From Metabacillus litoralis (GTDB lineage Bacteria > Bacillota > Bacilli > Bacillales > Bacillaceae), in contig NZ_JAIVKL010000005.1 in NCBI RefSeq assembly GCF_020524045.1, positions 393,088 to 457,087 of the forward strand: a stretch of 64,000 nt of DNA, in the 5' to 3' direction. Shown in pieces: positions 17,399 through 28,768 of this stretch. Both the position numbers and the translations under genes were made by a program. The notes beneath the pieces were generated by a model that saw only the letters and a program-made list of their open reading frames with translations, was not told the origin of the DNA and searched no databases. Numbering within the stretch: position 1 is the first letter of the stretch; each line of letters starts with the position of its first letter.

Positions 17399-18409
17399 TT
17401 ACCTATCTATTGTGAATTTCTTTGTATTGTATTGAAAATCAGAGAAGTTAATTTCAATCAGTGGTTTGGTTATTTTAGTAATCATTTTAGTTGACAGTAT
17501 TAAAGTAACGAGAAAAGATAGTGTTGCTAGCATGATTAAACTTTGGTAATTTGCCAGCCAAGTTGAGAGCTCGCTATTTCTTAAGAATTGAATGATAAAT
17601 CCATGTAAAAGGTAGACATAAAATGTCTTAGTTCCCCACTCAGTATAAAATGCTTGATTTTTCGGAACGAGCGATAAAAAAGATAGCGTGGTGATAATGG
17701 TTAAACTATAGAACATAACCCTAAAAAGGCCACTTAATATAGATGGAGTGACAAAATGGGAATAAGATTTTGATCCAAATAGCCATTCATAGTTAAAATC
17801 TACGTGATAATACGTTATAAAAATAAACGCTAAAAATAATACTGAAAAAAACCTTATTTTCGGCTTAGTTATTATGTTAAAGTGTTCAAGTTTTAAGTAA
17901 AAGCCTATTATGAAAAGTGGAAAAAAGACAAATGTTCTTGATAAGCTTAAAAAATTATTTATACCGTCTATATAACCAACACTAATTCCTACAATAAATG
18001 CTGACATGATGACAACTTTAGGGTTAAATTTAGTGATGAAAAATAATACGACATTCCAAAAGAATAAACTCATTAAAAACCATAATGACCATTGTGGATC
18101 AAGTGGGTTTATGGAGATTGTTGAATTCTTTTCAATTAGAAAATAATATACTGAGTAAATTCCTTGGAAAATTAGATATGGTAGAATGAGTTTCTTTGTT
18201 ATTTTCACTAAATATCCTTTACTCTTAAAGCTTTTAGCAAAATACCCAGAAATTAAAATAAAGGCTGGCATGTGAAAAGTATAGATGAATTTATATAGGT
18301 TCATAGTAAGTGCATTTTCTTCAATAAATGGTCGTATAACATGACCAAATACAACTAACAAGATTAAAAGAAATTTAGCATTATCAAAGTAATACAGACG
18401 TTTTTTCAT
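17399..18409 (-). CDS. ykrP: Membrane acyltransferase family 3 protein (YkrP-like)
   Basis: 336 residues, about ten hydrophobic helices, starting MKKRLYYFDNAKFLLILLVVFGHVIRP. The early His in GHVIRP and the HMPAFILISGYF motif are hallmarks of the acyltransferase-3 (OafA/WecH) family, which O-acetylate sugars or wall polymers. Its position just before divergent kinE matches ykrP. Substrate unknown. Confidence 0.85.
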   Translation of the reverse strand: MKKRLYYFDNAKFLLILLVVFGHVIRPFIEENALTMNLYKFIYTFHMPAFILISGYFAKSFKSKGYLVKITKKLILPYLIFQGIYSVYYFLIEKNSTISINPLDPQWSLWFLMSLFFWNVVLFFITKFNPKVVIMSAFIVGISVGYIDGINNFLSLSRTFVFFPLFIIGFYLKLEHFNIITKPKIRFFSVLFLAFIFITYYHVDFNYEWLFGSKSYSHFVTPSILSGLFRVMFYSLTIITTLSFLSLVPKNQAFYTEWGTKTFYVYLLHGFIIQFLRNSELSTWLANYQSLIMLATLSFLVTLILSTKMITKITKPLIEINFSDFQYNTKKFTIDR

Positions 18410-18924
18410 TATCTCACCTTTTTCTAGAAGTTAGTAATCTTAGAATCAATTGTTTATTCCCAAAATAAAACCACACTAAACTAAAATTCGTCTTCTGTTA
18501 AGAAAATGATGGGGTCTGTTATTAAACTGTAAATCTAATGTAAAATAATGAAAATTAGGTTTCTTTGACTTCTTCATTTTAAAGATTCTTCTAAGCTTGT
18601 AGCTCGTAAATTAACTTCAAATCAAATTCGTTGAAAAACTAATATCTAGTTTGAATGTGATCCGTTATTTTTTCATACTGTATTTATGAAATTATGTTTT
18701 TGTAAGCCTCTAAATGCAAAGAGTGAGTACATTTGACAATAAATGACCTTAATCTCAATGGTATATAGTTAATATGGCAGTTGATTTTGTAACAACTCTA
18801 AAAATATAAGGGAAAAAGCTACTATTTTCGATCAATTTGTAGATAAGTGAAGGACAATGAATGGATATGTAGAATATCTTTTATATAGAATTATGAAAGA
18901 TTGTTGTAATTAGGGGTGAAATGG
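18410..18924. other. Intergenic region between divergent ykrP and kinE
   Basis: About 515 bases of AT-rich DNA without a credible gene or family repeat. TTGACA at 18733-18738 has no -10 at acceptable spacing, so the kinE promoter is not identified. Confidence 0.4.
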
Positions 18925-21120
18925 GTGAGGCAAGCGATTGAGGATAACGAAGTCGTTACATTAAAGAAACAATTGTCAGTTCTAATACAAGAAAATGACA
19001 TTCTAAAATCGAAGCTTTTACAACATGAAACAATAATAGAAAATGCTTTGGATGCGGTCGTCATTTTTGATCAAGATTTGAATTTTATAAACGGAAATGC
19101 TGCTGCATATCAATTGTTTCAATTAACTAAAACAGAGCTTTTTCAAAGAAGTTTGTATGATTTTCTTTCACTAGTTCCTAAAGACGAAATTAAACAAATA
19201 TTTAGTGATATAGATGGGGAAGAAACGAAGTCAAAAGAATTAGTTGTTTATTTAGATAATGGACAAGTAAAGTTTTTAGAATTAACTCTTCGAAAAAAAG
19301 CGATAGATAAATATGATCTTGCCATAATAAAAGATGTATCCTTCAAGAAAAACCTTGAACGGGAACGGACAATAAATGAACAACTTTTTAAAGATTTATT
19401 TCATAGAGCTGTTGATGGAATTGTGATTTTTGATGAAGAAGGAAAGTTCATTGATGCGAATGGTTCTTTTTGCAAAAGTTTTGAAATCAATATAGAGCAT
19501 TTAAATACCTATATCCTGAGAGATTTTATAGATAATCAGGAACTTGTTAAGCTTGATAAACTTTGGAGTTTGTTAAGAGAAAGTGGAAAAGCTAAAGGTG
19601 AGTTACCTGTTGTTTTAAAGAATGGTCAAAAGAAAATATTTGAATTTACGACAACGTCAAATATTTTAAATGGATATTATATGGCAATCATGAGAGATAT
19701 AACAGAAAAACGGTCGATGGAAATGAAGCTATATAAAAGTGAAGAGCGTTTTAGAGAGATCTTTGAAAATGCAATAGATGCCATTATGATATGGAACAAA
19801 AAGGGTGACATATTAAAAGTGAATCAAGCAGCGAGTAGAACCTTTGAATTAAGTGAGGATGACCTTGTTACTCGAAATATATTAGATTTTGTTGATCAAT
19901 ATTCTGAAAGCTTCAAACAAGTGAAAGAGCAATATTTTGAAACTGGTGCTATAAGAGAAGAACTTCTATTTTACATGCCAAATGGTGAGAATAAAGAGCT
20001 AGAATTTACCTCAAAAATGAATATTATGGATGGTCATCACTTAACTATATTCCGTAATGTAAGTGAACGTAAAAAGATGGAAAAGGTACTACGAGAAAGT
20101 GAACAAAAATTCAGGAAAATCTTTGATGGTGCAATGGAAGGGATTGTTTTATTTAACCATTCTTTTGATGTGATTGAAGCAAATTCAAATGCAAGGAAGA
20201 TCCTAAATATATCAGCTAAAGAAATCATCTCAGTTAATCTCTGTAGCTTATTTTTTACAGAACTAAAAGAACATGAATTAGCAAATGATCATTCCATCTA
20301 TTGGGAAGAAAAAACTCAAGAAATTACGTACAGACATGCTAATGGTGAAGAAAAGACATTGGAATTTTCTTTAAAATACAATATCAATGAAAATATGAAT
20401 TTAGCAGTTTTTCGTGATGTTACAGAAAAAAGAGAATTAGAGGAACAGCTTAGAAAATCAGACACATTAAATGTTGTTGGCGAGCTAGCAGCTGGAATAG
20501 CACATGAAATTAGAAATCCAATGACGGCCTTAAAAGGCTTTATCCAACTCTTGGAAGGTAGTGTTCAAGAAGATTTTTCTATGTACTTTAATGTTATTAC
20601 ATCAGAATTGAGTCGAATAGAATCTATTATTACGGAATTTTTAATATTAGCTAGACCTCAAGCGATAAAGTATTTGCAAAAAAATATTTGTACGATTATG
20701 AAAGAGACGATAGACTTGTTAAATGCTCAAGCTATTCTTGTTAATGTGCAAATTCAGCTGACAATAGAAGGTGATATTCCATCTATCTATTGTGAACCAA
20801 ATCAGCTTAAACAAGTATTTATCAATGTATTAAAAAATGCAATTGAAGTGATGCCAAATGGTGGACCAATAGATGTACATATCAAACAGAAAGATGTTGA
20901 GCATTTGGTGGTTTCTATTACAGATAGAGGAACTGGAATTTCAGAAGATAAAATTAAAAGGCTAGGACAACCTTTTTACACTACAAAAGAACGAGGTACT
21001 GGTCTTGGGTTAATGGTTAGTTATAAAATTATTGAGGAGCATAGAGGTAGTGTTCAAGTTGAAAGTGAAGAAGGGAAAGGGACAACTTTTCATATGACAT
21101 TACCTATTAATCAAAAATAG
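18925..21120 (+). CDS. kinE: Multi-PAS sensor histidine kinase KinE (sporulation phosphorelay)
   Basis: About 731 residues with no transmembrane segments. Four PAS domains occur in tandem (about 40-150, 155-265, 275-390 and 395-505, counted from the upstream GTG at 18916). The HisKA domain follows, with the phosphorylated His in GIAHEIRNP (about 530), then N box NVLKNAIEVM, G1 DRGTGIS and G2 GTGLGL. Size and location match KinE of B. subtilis, a kinase feeding Spo0F. Start: GTG 18925 has aggggtga at five bases, while GTG 18916 would overlap that site. The Spo0E-type phosphatase gene at 35.8 kb acts at the end of the same relay. Confidence 0.9.
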   Translation: MRQAIEDNEVVTLKKQLSVLIQENDILKSKLLQHETIIENALDAVVIFDQDLNFINGNAAAYQLFQLTKTELFQRSLYDFLSLVPKDEIKQIFSDIDGEETKSKELVVYLDNGQVKFLELTLRKKAIDKYDLAIIKDVSFKKNLERERTINEQLFKDLFHRAVDGIVIFDEEGKFIDANGSFCKSFEINIEHLNTYILRDFIDNQELVKLDKLWSLLRESGKAKGELPVVLKNGQKKIFEFTTTSNILNGYYMAIMRDITEKRSMEMKLYKSEERFREIFENAIDAIMIWNKKGDILKVNQAASRTFELSEDDLVTRNILDFVDQYSESFKQVKEQYFETGAIREELLFYMPNGENKELEFTSKMNIMDGHHLTIFRNVSERKKMEKVLRESEQKFRKIFDGAMEGIVLFNHSFDVIEANSNARKILNISAKEIISVNLCSLFFTELKEHELANDHSIYWEEKTQEITYRHANGEEKTLEFSLKYNINENMNLAVFRDVTEKRELEEQLRKSDTLNVVGELAAGIAHEIRNPMTALKGFIQLLEGSVQEDFSMYFNVITSELSRIESIITEFLILARPQAIKYLQKNICTIMKETIDLLNAQAILVNVQIQLTIEGDIPSIYCEPNQLKQVFINVLKNAIEVMPNGGPIDVHIKQKDVEHLVVSITDRGTGISEDKIKRLGQPFYTTKERGTGLGLMVSYKIIEEHRGSVQVESEEGKGTTFHMTLPINQK

Positions 21121-21155
21121 AAAATTGTAATACACAACTGAGAAGAGGGCAAGCG

Positions 21156-21650
21156 ATGAACTATTATAGTTATTATCATTCTCCCATAGGTAGACTAACA
21201 ATCGTGTCTAGTCTTGAAAATATTACTCATTTATTCCTCGATATTGATCAATTCGATGCCTATTGTAGAGATCATAAAGTTAAAGAGTCTAATGACCATC
21301 ATCCTTTAGTGGAAGCAAAAAAACAATTACATGAATATTTTTACGAAGGTAGAAAAGATTTTACCATATCCTTTGAATTTAAAGGAACTAATTTTCAATG
21401 TAAGGTATGGAATGAATTAAAGAATATTCCTTATGGAGAATCATGTAGTTATCAAGATGTGGCAGAAAAAATTGGTCATTCACGTGCTGTAAGAGCCATT
21501 GGACAAGCAAATAAAGCAAATAAATTACCAATATTTATTCCATGTCATCGAGTTATTGGTAAAAATAAAAAATTAACTGGTTATGCTGGAAACAAAAATG
21601 ATATAAAAGCGGAGTTATTAACTTTAGAAAGCATTGTATTTAAAAAGTAA
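21156..21650 (+). CDS. ogt: Methylated-DNA--protein-cysteine methyltransferase
   Basis: 164 residues. The active-site motif IPCHRVIG (Cys130) accepts the alkyl group from O6-methylguanine. The helix-turn-helix region includes GESCSYQDVAEKIGHSRAVRAIGQANKAN. The family suicide enzyme repairs alkylation damage. The gene follows kinE by 35 bases with gaagaggg as ribosome site and may be cotranscribed, as in B. subtilis synteny. Confidence 0.95.
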   Translation: MNYYSYYHSPIGRLTIVSSLENITHLFLDIDQFDAYCRDHKVKESNDHHPLVEAKKQLHEYFYEGRKDFTISFEFKGTNFQCKVWNELKNIPYGESCSYQDVAEKIGHSRAVRAIGQANKANKLPIFIPCHRVIGKNKKLTGYAGNKNDIKAELLTLESIVFKK

Positions 21651-21664
21651 TCGGTTGTAATAAA

Positions 21665-21811
21665 GGCTCTTTTCTGAAGGATTGTTGCTATTTAGCCTAA
21701 TTTCCTGTTACTAACAAAGTTTTTATCATATATAAGTACTATTCTGAGAAGAATTTTATACAGTGCTGTTTTGTTCATAACACTAAAAGCAACAAAGTTT
21801 ACGAAACAGCC
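21665..21811. mobile_element. MITE family B, copy B2 (reverse orientation)
   Basis: Runs ggctcttttctgaaggattgttgc to caaagtttacgaaacagcc, matching the reverse complement of B1. Flanking octamers do not clearly match, so this copy is older or altered. It lies 15 bases after ogt. Confidence 0.8.
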
Positions 21812-22006
21812 TATTGAAAAGAAGAATTCATAAAAATTAAAGATTAAATGAAAATAAGATAACATGCCTGATTTCCAAAGTAGTTGATAATTTTTGTTCT
21901 AAATGCCTTCTAAACAACAAAAAGAACTTGTCACAATTTTTACCATGCAACATATTATTAGAGTAAGGTAAAAAAGTTGCATAAGGTAAAGAAAGGGGCA
22001 AGTTAT

Positions 22007-22117
22007 ATGTTTTATCAAAAGCGTCCAACACAAATATATTTTTTTGCTTCATTATTATCAAAACTTCAAATTATTTCTGAAGAAGATAAGAACAGTTTAA
22101 TTAGTAAAAAACAATAA
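22007..22117 (+). CDS. Small protein, 36 residues, unknown function
   Basis: ATG start with aaggggca 7 bases upstream. The translation opens MFYQKRPTQIYFFASLLSKL, then a polar tail with EEDK. A bidirectional terminator follows after 8 bases. The strong ribosome site and immediate terminator support expression. No family recognised; size and composition recall small regulatory proteins of the sporulation network, but that is speculation. Confidence 0.6.
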   Translation: MFYQKRPTQIYFFASLLSKLQIISEEDKNSLISKKQ

Positions 22118-22124
22118 GATTATG

Positions 22125-22165
22125 AAAAAGGAGGCTAACTCAAAACTAAAGTTAGCCTCCTTTTT
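22125..22165. terminator. Bidirectional terminator between the 36-residue gene and mtnA
   Basis: aaaaaggaggctaact pairs exactly with agttagcctccttttt; A and T tracts serve both strands. Confidence 0.9.
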
Positions 22166-22200
22166 CTTTGGATATAAAAATGTAAATTTTTAAAAACTTT

Positions 22201-23253
22201 TTAAGATTGGAATAATTTATTAATCTCTGTTTGATAATCACCTGATATAATTCCTTTTTCAGTGATAATACCTGCAATTAAATCACTTGGCGTGACATCA
22301 AAAGCAGGATTAAAGACTTTAACTCCTTCAGGAGCAATTCGTAAACCATTAAGTGTAGTAATTTCTTCAGAATGACGTTCTTCAATTGGAATAAGATTTC
22401 CGTCTGAGATAGATGGATCAAATGTTGATAATGGTGCTGCAACATAAAAAGGAATATTAAATGCTTTTGCTAAAAGTGCTAAATTAAATGTTCCAATTTT
22501 ATTTGCGGTATCTCCATTAGCAGCAATTCGATCTGCGCCTACAATGATGGACGAAATATTTTTCGATTTGATCGTATGTGCAGCCATATTATCTGTTATT
22601 AACGTTACGTCGACATCAGCTTGCATTAACTCCCACGTTGTTAAGCGTGCACCTTGGAGCACAGGACGAGTTTCACATGCAAACACACTTATTTCGATAT
22701 TTTTTTCCTTTGCTAGGTAGAAAGGTGCTAACGCAGTCCCATATTTGGCAGTAGCTATGGAACCAGCATTACATATTGTCATCACCTTATCGCCATTTTT
22801 AAAAACAGTTAATGCGTGTTCACCTATTAATCTGCACACTTCTTCATCTTCAATTTGTACTTGAATGGCTTCATGAACAATTTTTGTTTTTGCCTCGTTA
22901 ATTGACTTTACTTCTGCTAGACTATTCGTTAATCGATCCAAAGCCCATACTAAATTAACTGCAGTTGGTCTTGAGCTTGCTAAGTAGTCTCTGTTTTTAG
23001 TTACATTACTTAAAAATTGGTCTATTGAATTAGATTGATCTTGAAGAGCTGCTAGTGCAAGGCCAAAAGCTGCAGTAATTCCAATTGCTGGAGCTCCTCT
23101 AACCTTTAATGATTGAATGGCTTCCCATACATCTTCGATTGAACGTAATTCTAGATACTCAGTTACCTGAGGGATTTTTTGTTGATCTAATAAAGAAATA
23201 TGATCTTCTTTCCAGATCACTGATTGTGGAATAGAAAAATTTGTTTTCGTCAT
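22201..23253 (-). CDS. mtnA: S-methyl-5-thioribose-1-phosphate isomerase
   Basis: 350 residues of the aIF2B-like isomerase family, with [13 protein letters not shown] near residue 50 and [19 protein letters not shown] in the centre, which includes the catalytic Cys. It converts methylthioribose 1-phosphate to methylthioribulose 1-phosphate. It lies 29 bases after mtnK in one SAM-riboswitch-controlled operon. An aaggag precedes the ATG by 11 bases. Confidence 0.96.
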   Translation of the reverse strand: MTKTNFSIPQSVIWKEDHISLLDQQKIPQVTEYLELRSIEDVWEAIQSLKVRGAPAIGITAAFGLALAALQDQSNSIDQFLSNVTKNRDYLASSRPTAVNLVWALDRLTNSLAEVKSINEAKTKIVHEAIQVQIEDEEVCRLIGEHALTVFKNGDKVMTICNAGSIATAKYGTALAPFYLAKEKNIEISVFACETRPVLQGARLTTWELMQADVDVTLITDNMAAHTIKSKNISSIIVGADRIAANGDTANKIGTFNLALLAKAFNIPFYVAAPLSTFDPSISDGNLIPIEERHSEEITTLNGLRIAPEGVKVFNPAFDVTPSDLIAGIITEKGIISGDYQTEINKLFQS

Positions 23254-23282
23254 GATGATTATAACTCCTTATTTAACAGACT

Positions 23283-24506
<1,224 letters not shown>

Positions 24507-24669
24507 TTATTATTTTAAAGGCTTTTCTTAGTAATAGGTTCTGTTAAATTTTTATTAAGCTCCTGCTTGGTCTCCTGTTAACAAGCTTCCATAAAGAAGA
24601 GACATATAGATTCAGGTTCACTAAACAAAAAGCTAATCATTGATTGCAACAAAGCCCAAGAAATAAGAA

Positions 24670-24697
24670 AAGCCTCTTTCGACAATGAAAGAGGCTT
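24670..24697 (-). terminator. Terminator of the mtnKA SAM riboswitch
   Basis: On the minus strand aagcctctttc pairs with gaaagaggctt and is followed by ttcttattt. It lies 20 bases beyond the aptamer. Confidence 0.88.
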
Positions 24698-24717
24698 GAA
24701 GTCATAGCTTCGCACCT

Positions 24718-24862
24718 CTCATCTGTCAGAAAGTTTCGTCTTTCTGATGGAATTAGCACCGTGCCCTATTGGGAAATCCAATTAGACCCATTTTAGAGGA
24801 TCTTGCGGTCGGTTGCTGCGGCGTCATCGGGCCAATTCCCTCTGCCAACTCTTGATAAGAGA
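24718..24862 (-). ncRNA. SAM-I (S-box) riboswitch of mtnKA
   Basis: The minus strand reads cttatcaagag, then a gcagaggga segment, gcagcaaccg, a cacggtgctaattcc segment, and a closing gatgag. These are the conserved S-box elements in order. SAM binding promotes the following terminator, so mtnKA is induced when SAM is low. Confidence 0.95.
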
Positions 24863-24867
24863 TTAGT

Positions 24868-24896
24868 ATATTATGTTGAGTTTTTTATAATCTGAA
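24868..24896 (-). promoter_or_regulatory. Probable mtnKA promoter
   Basis: On the minus strand TTCAGA, 17-base spacer, TAATAT, ending about 6 bases before the aptamer. Both boxes are imperfect. Confidence 0.4.
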
Positions 24897-24981
24897 CATT
24901 TCTAAATTTTAAAAATAATAATGTCTGATTAGGATAATACCAATATTCAAAAGCTTTTGTCAATAGTTATGAGGAAATATT

Positions 24982-25767
24982 TTAATAGTATTCTGGTAAG
25001 CGATCATCAAAAATTGGAATTTGACTTCGAACTTGTTTTACCTTTTCAACATCAATTTCTGCTGAAATCACGCCAGCTTTCTCATCAGCTTCAGCTAAAA
25101 CAGTTCCCCATGGATCAATGATCATGGAATGACCAGCAAATTCATTTTTTGGATCAGAGCCAGCTCTATTACAAGCAATAACATAACATTGGTTTTCAAT
25201 AGCTCTACTTAAAAGAAGAGCTTTCCAGTGATTAAGTCTTGGAAGAGGCCATTCTGCAACAACAAACAGAATTTCAGCACCCTCCGTTGTATGGACTCTA
25301 ATCCATTCAGGAAAACGAATATCGTAGCAAATAAAACCGGCACTTTTCATGCCATCTAGTTCAAAAAGACCTTTTTCTGAGCCAGCCTTTAGGTAATGGT
25401 GTTCATCCATTAATTTAAATAAGTGTAGTTTACTATAATCGTGTACAAAATCTCCTTGGTTGTTTATAACAAACATTGTATTGCTTACACCATTTTCCTG
25501 TTTGTTTGCAACAGATCCACCGACAATATGCACATTGTACTTTTTGGCAAGCTGACTAAGAAATTCAATTGTTTTTTCTCCGTTCACATCAGCAATTTCA
25601 TCTAATCTTGTTAAATCATAGCCAGTTGTCCAAAGCTCTGGTAATACGATGATCGTAGATTTTTCAGTTTTTATGGCAGAGGTAACTTTTTCTTCTACTT
25701 GTTTGTAATTGAAAGTAGGATCACCATATTTTATATCAAGTTGAATGCAAGTAATAATAGGTTTCAT
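24982..25767 (-). CDS. mtnU: Nitrilase-family omega-amidase (MtnU)
   Basis: 261 residues with the catalytic triad of the carbon-nitrogen hydrolase superfamily: Glu44 in VLPELW, Lys113 in YSKLHLF and Cys147 in ICYDIRFPEW. MtnU-type enzymes hydrolyse the 2-oxo acid amide left when glutamine donates the amino group in the final methionine-forming transamination. It lies divergent from mtnE, which makes that amide, so the pairing fits. Confidence 0.92.
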   Translation of the reverse strand: MKPIITCIQLDIKYGDPTFNYKQVEEKVTSAIKTEKSTIIVLPELWTTGYDLTRLDEIADVNGEKTIEFLSQLAKKYNVHIVGGSVANKQENGVSNTMFVINNQGDFVHDYSKLHLFKLMDEHHYLKAGSEKGLFELDGMKSAGFICYDIRFPEWIRVHTTEGAEILFVVAEWPLPRLNHWKALLLSRAIENQCYVIACNRAGSDPKNEFAGHSMIIDPWGTVLAEADEKAGVISAEIDVEKVKQVRSQIPIFDDRLPEYY

Positions 25768-25799
25768 TTAGTTTCACACCTTTATATTGAAATTTTTAC

Positions 25800-25828
25800 T
25801 TTACAAGTTGATACTAACAATATATGAT
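25800..25828 (+). promoter_or_regulatory. mtnE promoter
   Basis: TTTACA, 17-base spacer, TATGAT, about 43 bases before the start codon, in the short divergent gap with mtnU. No S-box is present here, so mtnE is not under direct SAM riboswitch control. Confidence 0.65.
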
Positions 25829-25870
25829 TTGTGACTAGAATTTCAAGAATTTTTTGAGAAGGTGTAGAAA

Positions 25871-27046
25871 ATGAAAATATTTGAACAATCACATTTGCTT
25901 AATAACTTACCAAAGCAATTTTTTGCAAGTCTTGTTGGCAAAGTTAATACAATTGTTGAGCAAGGTCATGATGTTATAAATTTAGGGCAAGGAAATCCTG
26001 ACCAACCAACACCAGAACATATTGTAAAAGCAATGCAAGAGGCTGTAGCAAATCCGACGTTTCACAAATATTCACCATTTCGTGGTCAAGCATTTTTAAA
26101 AGAGGCAGTTGCGACGTTTTACAAACGTGAATATGGAGTTGAAATTGATCCAACTAAAGAGGTTTGTATTCTTTTCGGTGGAAAAGCCGGTCTTGTTGAG
26201 GTGCCACAGTGTCTGTTAAACCCCGGAGATCTTGTCCTTGTACCAGATCCAGGATATCCTGATTATTGGTCAGGAGTAGAGTTGGCCCGTGCTAAAATGG
26301 AAAAAATGCCTTTGTTAAGTGAAAATGCTTTTTTACCAGATTATAAAAACATACCAAACGAAACTAAACAACAGGCAAAAATGATGCTCCTTAATTATCC
26401 CAATAATCCAACAGGAGCTACAGCTACTAAGGAATTTTTTGAAGAAACAGTGACTTTTACCAAAGAAAATGATATTTGTGTTGTTCATGATTTTGCATAT
26501 GGTGCAATCGGTTTTGACGGAAAACGTCCAATTAGCTTCTTACAAACAAAAGGAGCAAAAGAAAATGGAATTGAAATTTATACATTTTCTAAATCCTACA
26601 ATATGGCTGGATGGAGAATTGGCTTTGCTGTAGGTAACCCTTCAGTTATTGAGTCGTTAAACTTATTACAAGATCATATGTATGTGAGTGTGTTTAGTGC
26701 TATTCAAGAAGCTGCAGCACATGCTCTCTTAAGTCCTCAAACTTGTGTTAATGAACTTAATGCTCTATATGAAACTCGAAGAAACGTGTTAATACATGCT
26801 TTCAAGGAAATCGGCTGGGATGTTACAGCACCTTCAGGATCATTTTTTGCATGGCTTCCTGTACCACCTCAATTTACATCTTCAGAAGCTTTTTCTGATT
26901 ACCTTCTAGAAGAGGCTCACGTTGTTGTTGCACCAGGAGTTGGTTTTGGTGAATATGGAGAAGGGTATGTTAGGGTAGGTCTATTAACGTCTGAAGAAAG
27001 ATTAAAAGAAGCTGCAAACAGAATCAAAGCTTTGAACTTGTTTTAA
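25871..27046 (+). CDS. mtnE: Aminotransferase MtnE (final step of methionine salvage)
   Basis: 391-residue class I PLP aminotransferase. Motifs: NYPNNPTGA, VVHDFAYGAIGFDG (PLP-binding Asp and Tyr), and YTFSKSYNMAGWRIGF with Lys241 as Schiff-base residue. It converts 4-methylthio-2-oxobutanoate to methionine, preferring glutamine-type donors. A gaaggtg precedes the ATG. Neighbours on both sides are salvage genes. Confidence 0.93.
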   Translation: MKIFEQSHLLNNLPKQFFASLVGKVNTIVEQGHDVINLGQGNPDQPTPEHIVKAMQEAVANPTFHKYSPFRGQAFLKEAVATFYKREYGVEIDPTKEVCILFGGKAGLVEVPQCLLNPGDLVLVPDPGYPDYWSGVELARAKMEKMPLLSENAFLPDYKNIPNETKQQAKMMLLNYPNNPTGATATKEFFEETVTFTKENDICVVHDFAYGAIGFDGKRPISFLQTKGAKENGIEIYTFSKSYNMAGWRIGFAVGNPSVIESLNLLQDHMYVSVFSAIQEAAAHALLSPQTCVNELNALYETRRNVLIHAFKEIGWDVTAPSGSFFAWLPVPPQFTSSEAFSDYLLEEAHVVVAPGVGFGEYGEGYVRVGLLTSEERLKEAANRIKALNLF

Positions 27047-27094
27047 ACCTAAGTTTTGTTATTCTAGCTGAACAAGGTGCTTGTGCATTTCTTA

Positions 27095-27123
27095 TTGACA
27101 GGTTGAAAGTGATCTGTCATAAT
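27095..27123 (+). promoter_or_regulatory. Promoter of the mtnWXBD transcript
   Basis: TTGACA, 17-base spacer, CATAAT, about 45 bases before the S-box aptamer. Confidence 0.7.
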
Positions 27124-27167
27124 CCATATTAATTTCAATGACTTAAACCAAAATATGAACGTTTCGT

Positions 27168-27272
27168 TCTTATCAAGAGCAGGTGGAGGGACTAGCCCTT
27201 TGAAGCCCGGCAACCGACTTTTTATAAAAAGCACGGTGCTAATTCTTGCAGCATAAAGCTGATAGATAAGGA
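27168..27272 (+). ncRNA. SAM-I (S-box) riboswitch of mtnWXBD
   Basis: cttatcaagagcaggtgga, then gaagcccggcaacc, then cacggtgctaatt, with closing gataagga: the conserved S-box segments in order. It is a second copy controlling the lower half of the pathway. Confidence 0.96.
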
Positions 27273-27296
27273 GATATGCTAGTTATATTTTATAAC

Positions 27297-27333
27297 AGCT
27301 TCTTCGATCTATGAGTATCGAAGAGGCTTTTTG
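27297..27333 (+). terminator. Terminator of the mtnW SAM riboswitch
   Basis: agcttcttcgat pairs with atcgaagaggct, followed by tttttg. Confidence 0.9.
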
Positions 27334-27526
27334 ACGTTTTAATGTATTTTTAGTTACTAAAGAAGATTCGTCTGAGATCTTTTTTATAAGTCATTTTAGT
27401 AAGCTTTGGTTCTATATTAAATAAAAAAATCTCTCTTAATCATCTGCATGAATGGGATAAAAATGATAAGATGATAAAATAAGTTGAAGTATTCAGATTA
27501 ATGAGTTATAGAAAGTAGGGTTTTGT

Positions 27527-28768
27527 GTGAGTGAAGTGATTGCTACATATCTTGTTCATGATGCGAAAGGAGATCTTCAAAAAAAAGCTGAAGGAATCGC
27601 ATTGGGTTTAACAGTTGGTTCGTGGACTGATCTTCCGCTACTTGAGCAAGAACAATTAAAAGCTCATAAAGGAAGAGTGTTAGAAGTCAACAAACTAGAA
27701 GACTGTGAAAAAACAAATTTATTCTTAGGTAAAAAAGTGACTAAAGGTGAGATAAAAATTGCTTATCCTAGCTTGAACTATAGTCATGATCTTCCAGCTA
27801 TTTTAACAACAGTCTTTGGAAAATTATCACTCGATGGTGAAGTGAAGCTTGTTGATATGGAATTTTCAGATGCATTGAAAGAGGCTTTTCCTGGGCCATC
27901 ATTTGGTGTAACTGGAATTCGCGAAAAATTAGGTGTGTATGATCGACCTTTATTAATGAGTATTTTTAAGGGTGTTATTGGAAGAGATCTCGAGTATCTT
28001 AAAGAGCAGTTAAAACAGCAGATATTAGGTGGAGTTGATTTGGTAAAAGATGATGAAATCCTCTTTGATAATCCGTTAACACCATTTGAAGACCGTATCA
28101 CTGCAGGAAAAGAGATTATTAAACAAGTTTATAATGAGACCGGCCATAAAGCTCTGTATGCAGTGAATTTATCAGGGAAAACTTATGACTTAAAAGATAA
28201 AGCAAAAAGAGCATCCGAATTAGGTGCAGATGTCCTGTTATTTAATGTGTTTGCATATGGTTTAGATGTTTTGCAAAGTTTAGCTGAAGATGCTGATGTT
28301 ACTGTACCAATCATGGCACACCCTGCTGTTAGTGGTGCATTAACTTCCTCTAGCTTATACGGCTTTTCTAGTTCCTTATTGCTGGGAAAATTGTTAAGAA
28401 CTGCAGGAGCAGATTTCACCTTATTTCCATCTCCATATGGAAGTGTTGCATTAAATAGAGAAGATGCATTGGGGATTGCTGAAAACTGTTTAGTTAAAAA
28501 TCAATTCAAGCAATCTTTCCCAGTTCCATCTGCAGGGATACATCCAGGATTAGTTCCTCTTCTGATGAATGACTTTGGAATTGATTCAGTGATAAATGCA
28601 GGTGGGGGAGTTCATGGTCATCCAAATGGTGCCATAGGTGGTGGACAAGCCTTCCGTGCAGCTATTGATGGGACATTATCAGGTATTAGTTTAAAGCAAG
28701 CAGCTGAAAGTAGTAATGACTTAAAAATTGCAATCGATCTTTGGGGCAGTACAGAGGTGAATAAATGA
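27527..28768 (+). CDS. mtnW: 2,3-diketo-5-methylthiopentyl-1-phosphate enolase (RuBisCO-like)
   Basis: 413 residues of the RuBisCO-like protein family. Features: [21 protein letters not shown] in the barrel start, [17 protein letters not shown] (the metal/carbamate-lysine region), and [23 protein letters not shown] near the end. It enolises DK-MTP-1-P without carboxylating. GTG start with agtaggg upstream. Its 3' end overlaps mtnX by 4 bases. Confidence 0.95.
   Translation: MSEVIATYLVHDAKGDLQKKAEGIALGLTVGSWTDLPLLEQEQLKAHKGRVLEVNKLEDCEKTNLFLGKKVTKGEIKIAYPSLNYSHDLPAILTTVFGKLSLDGEVKLVDMEFSDALKEAFPGPSFGVTGIREKLGVYDRPLLMSIFKGVIGRDLEYLKEQLKQQILGGVDLVKDDEILFDNPLTPFEDRITAGKEIIKQVYNETGHKALYAVNLSGKTYDLKDKAKRASELGADVLLFNVFAYGLDVLQSLAEDADVTVPIMAHPAVSGALTSSSLYGFSSSLLLGKLLRTAGADFTLFPSPYGSVALNREDALGIAENCLVKNQFKQSFPVPSAGIHPGLVPLLMNDFGIDSVINAGGGVHGHPNGAIGGGQAFRAAIDGTLSGISLKQAAESSNDLKIAIDLWGSTEVNK

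Noticed and set aside
18733..18769. Promoter for kinE from TTGACA and TATAGT
   Set aside because: The spacer would be 23-25 bases, outside the workable range.
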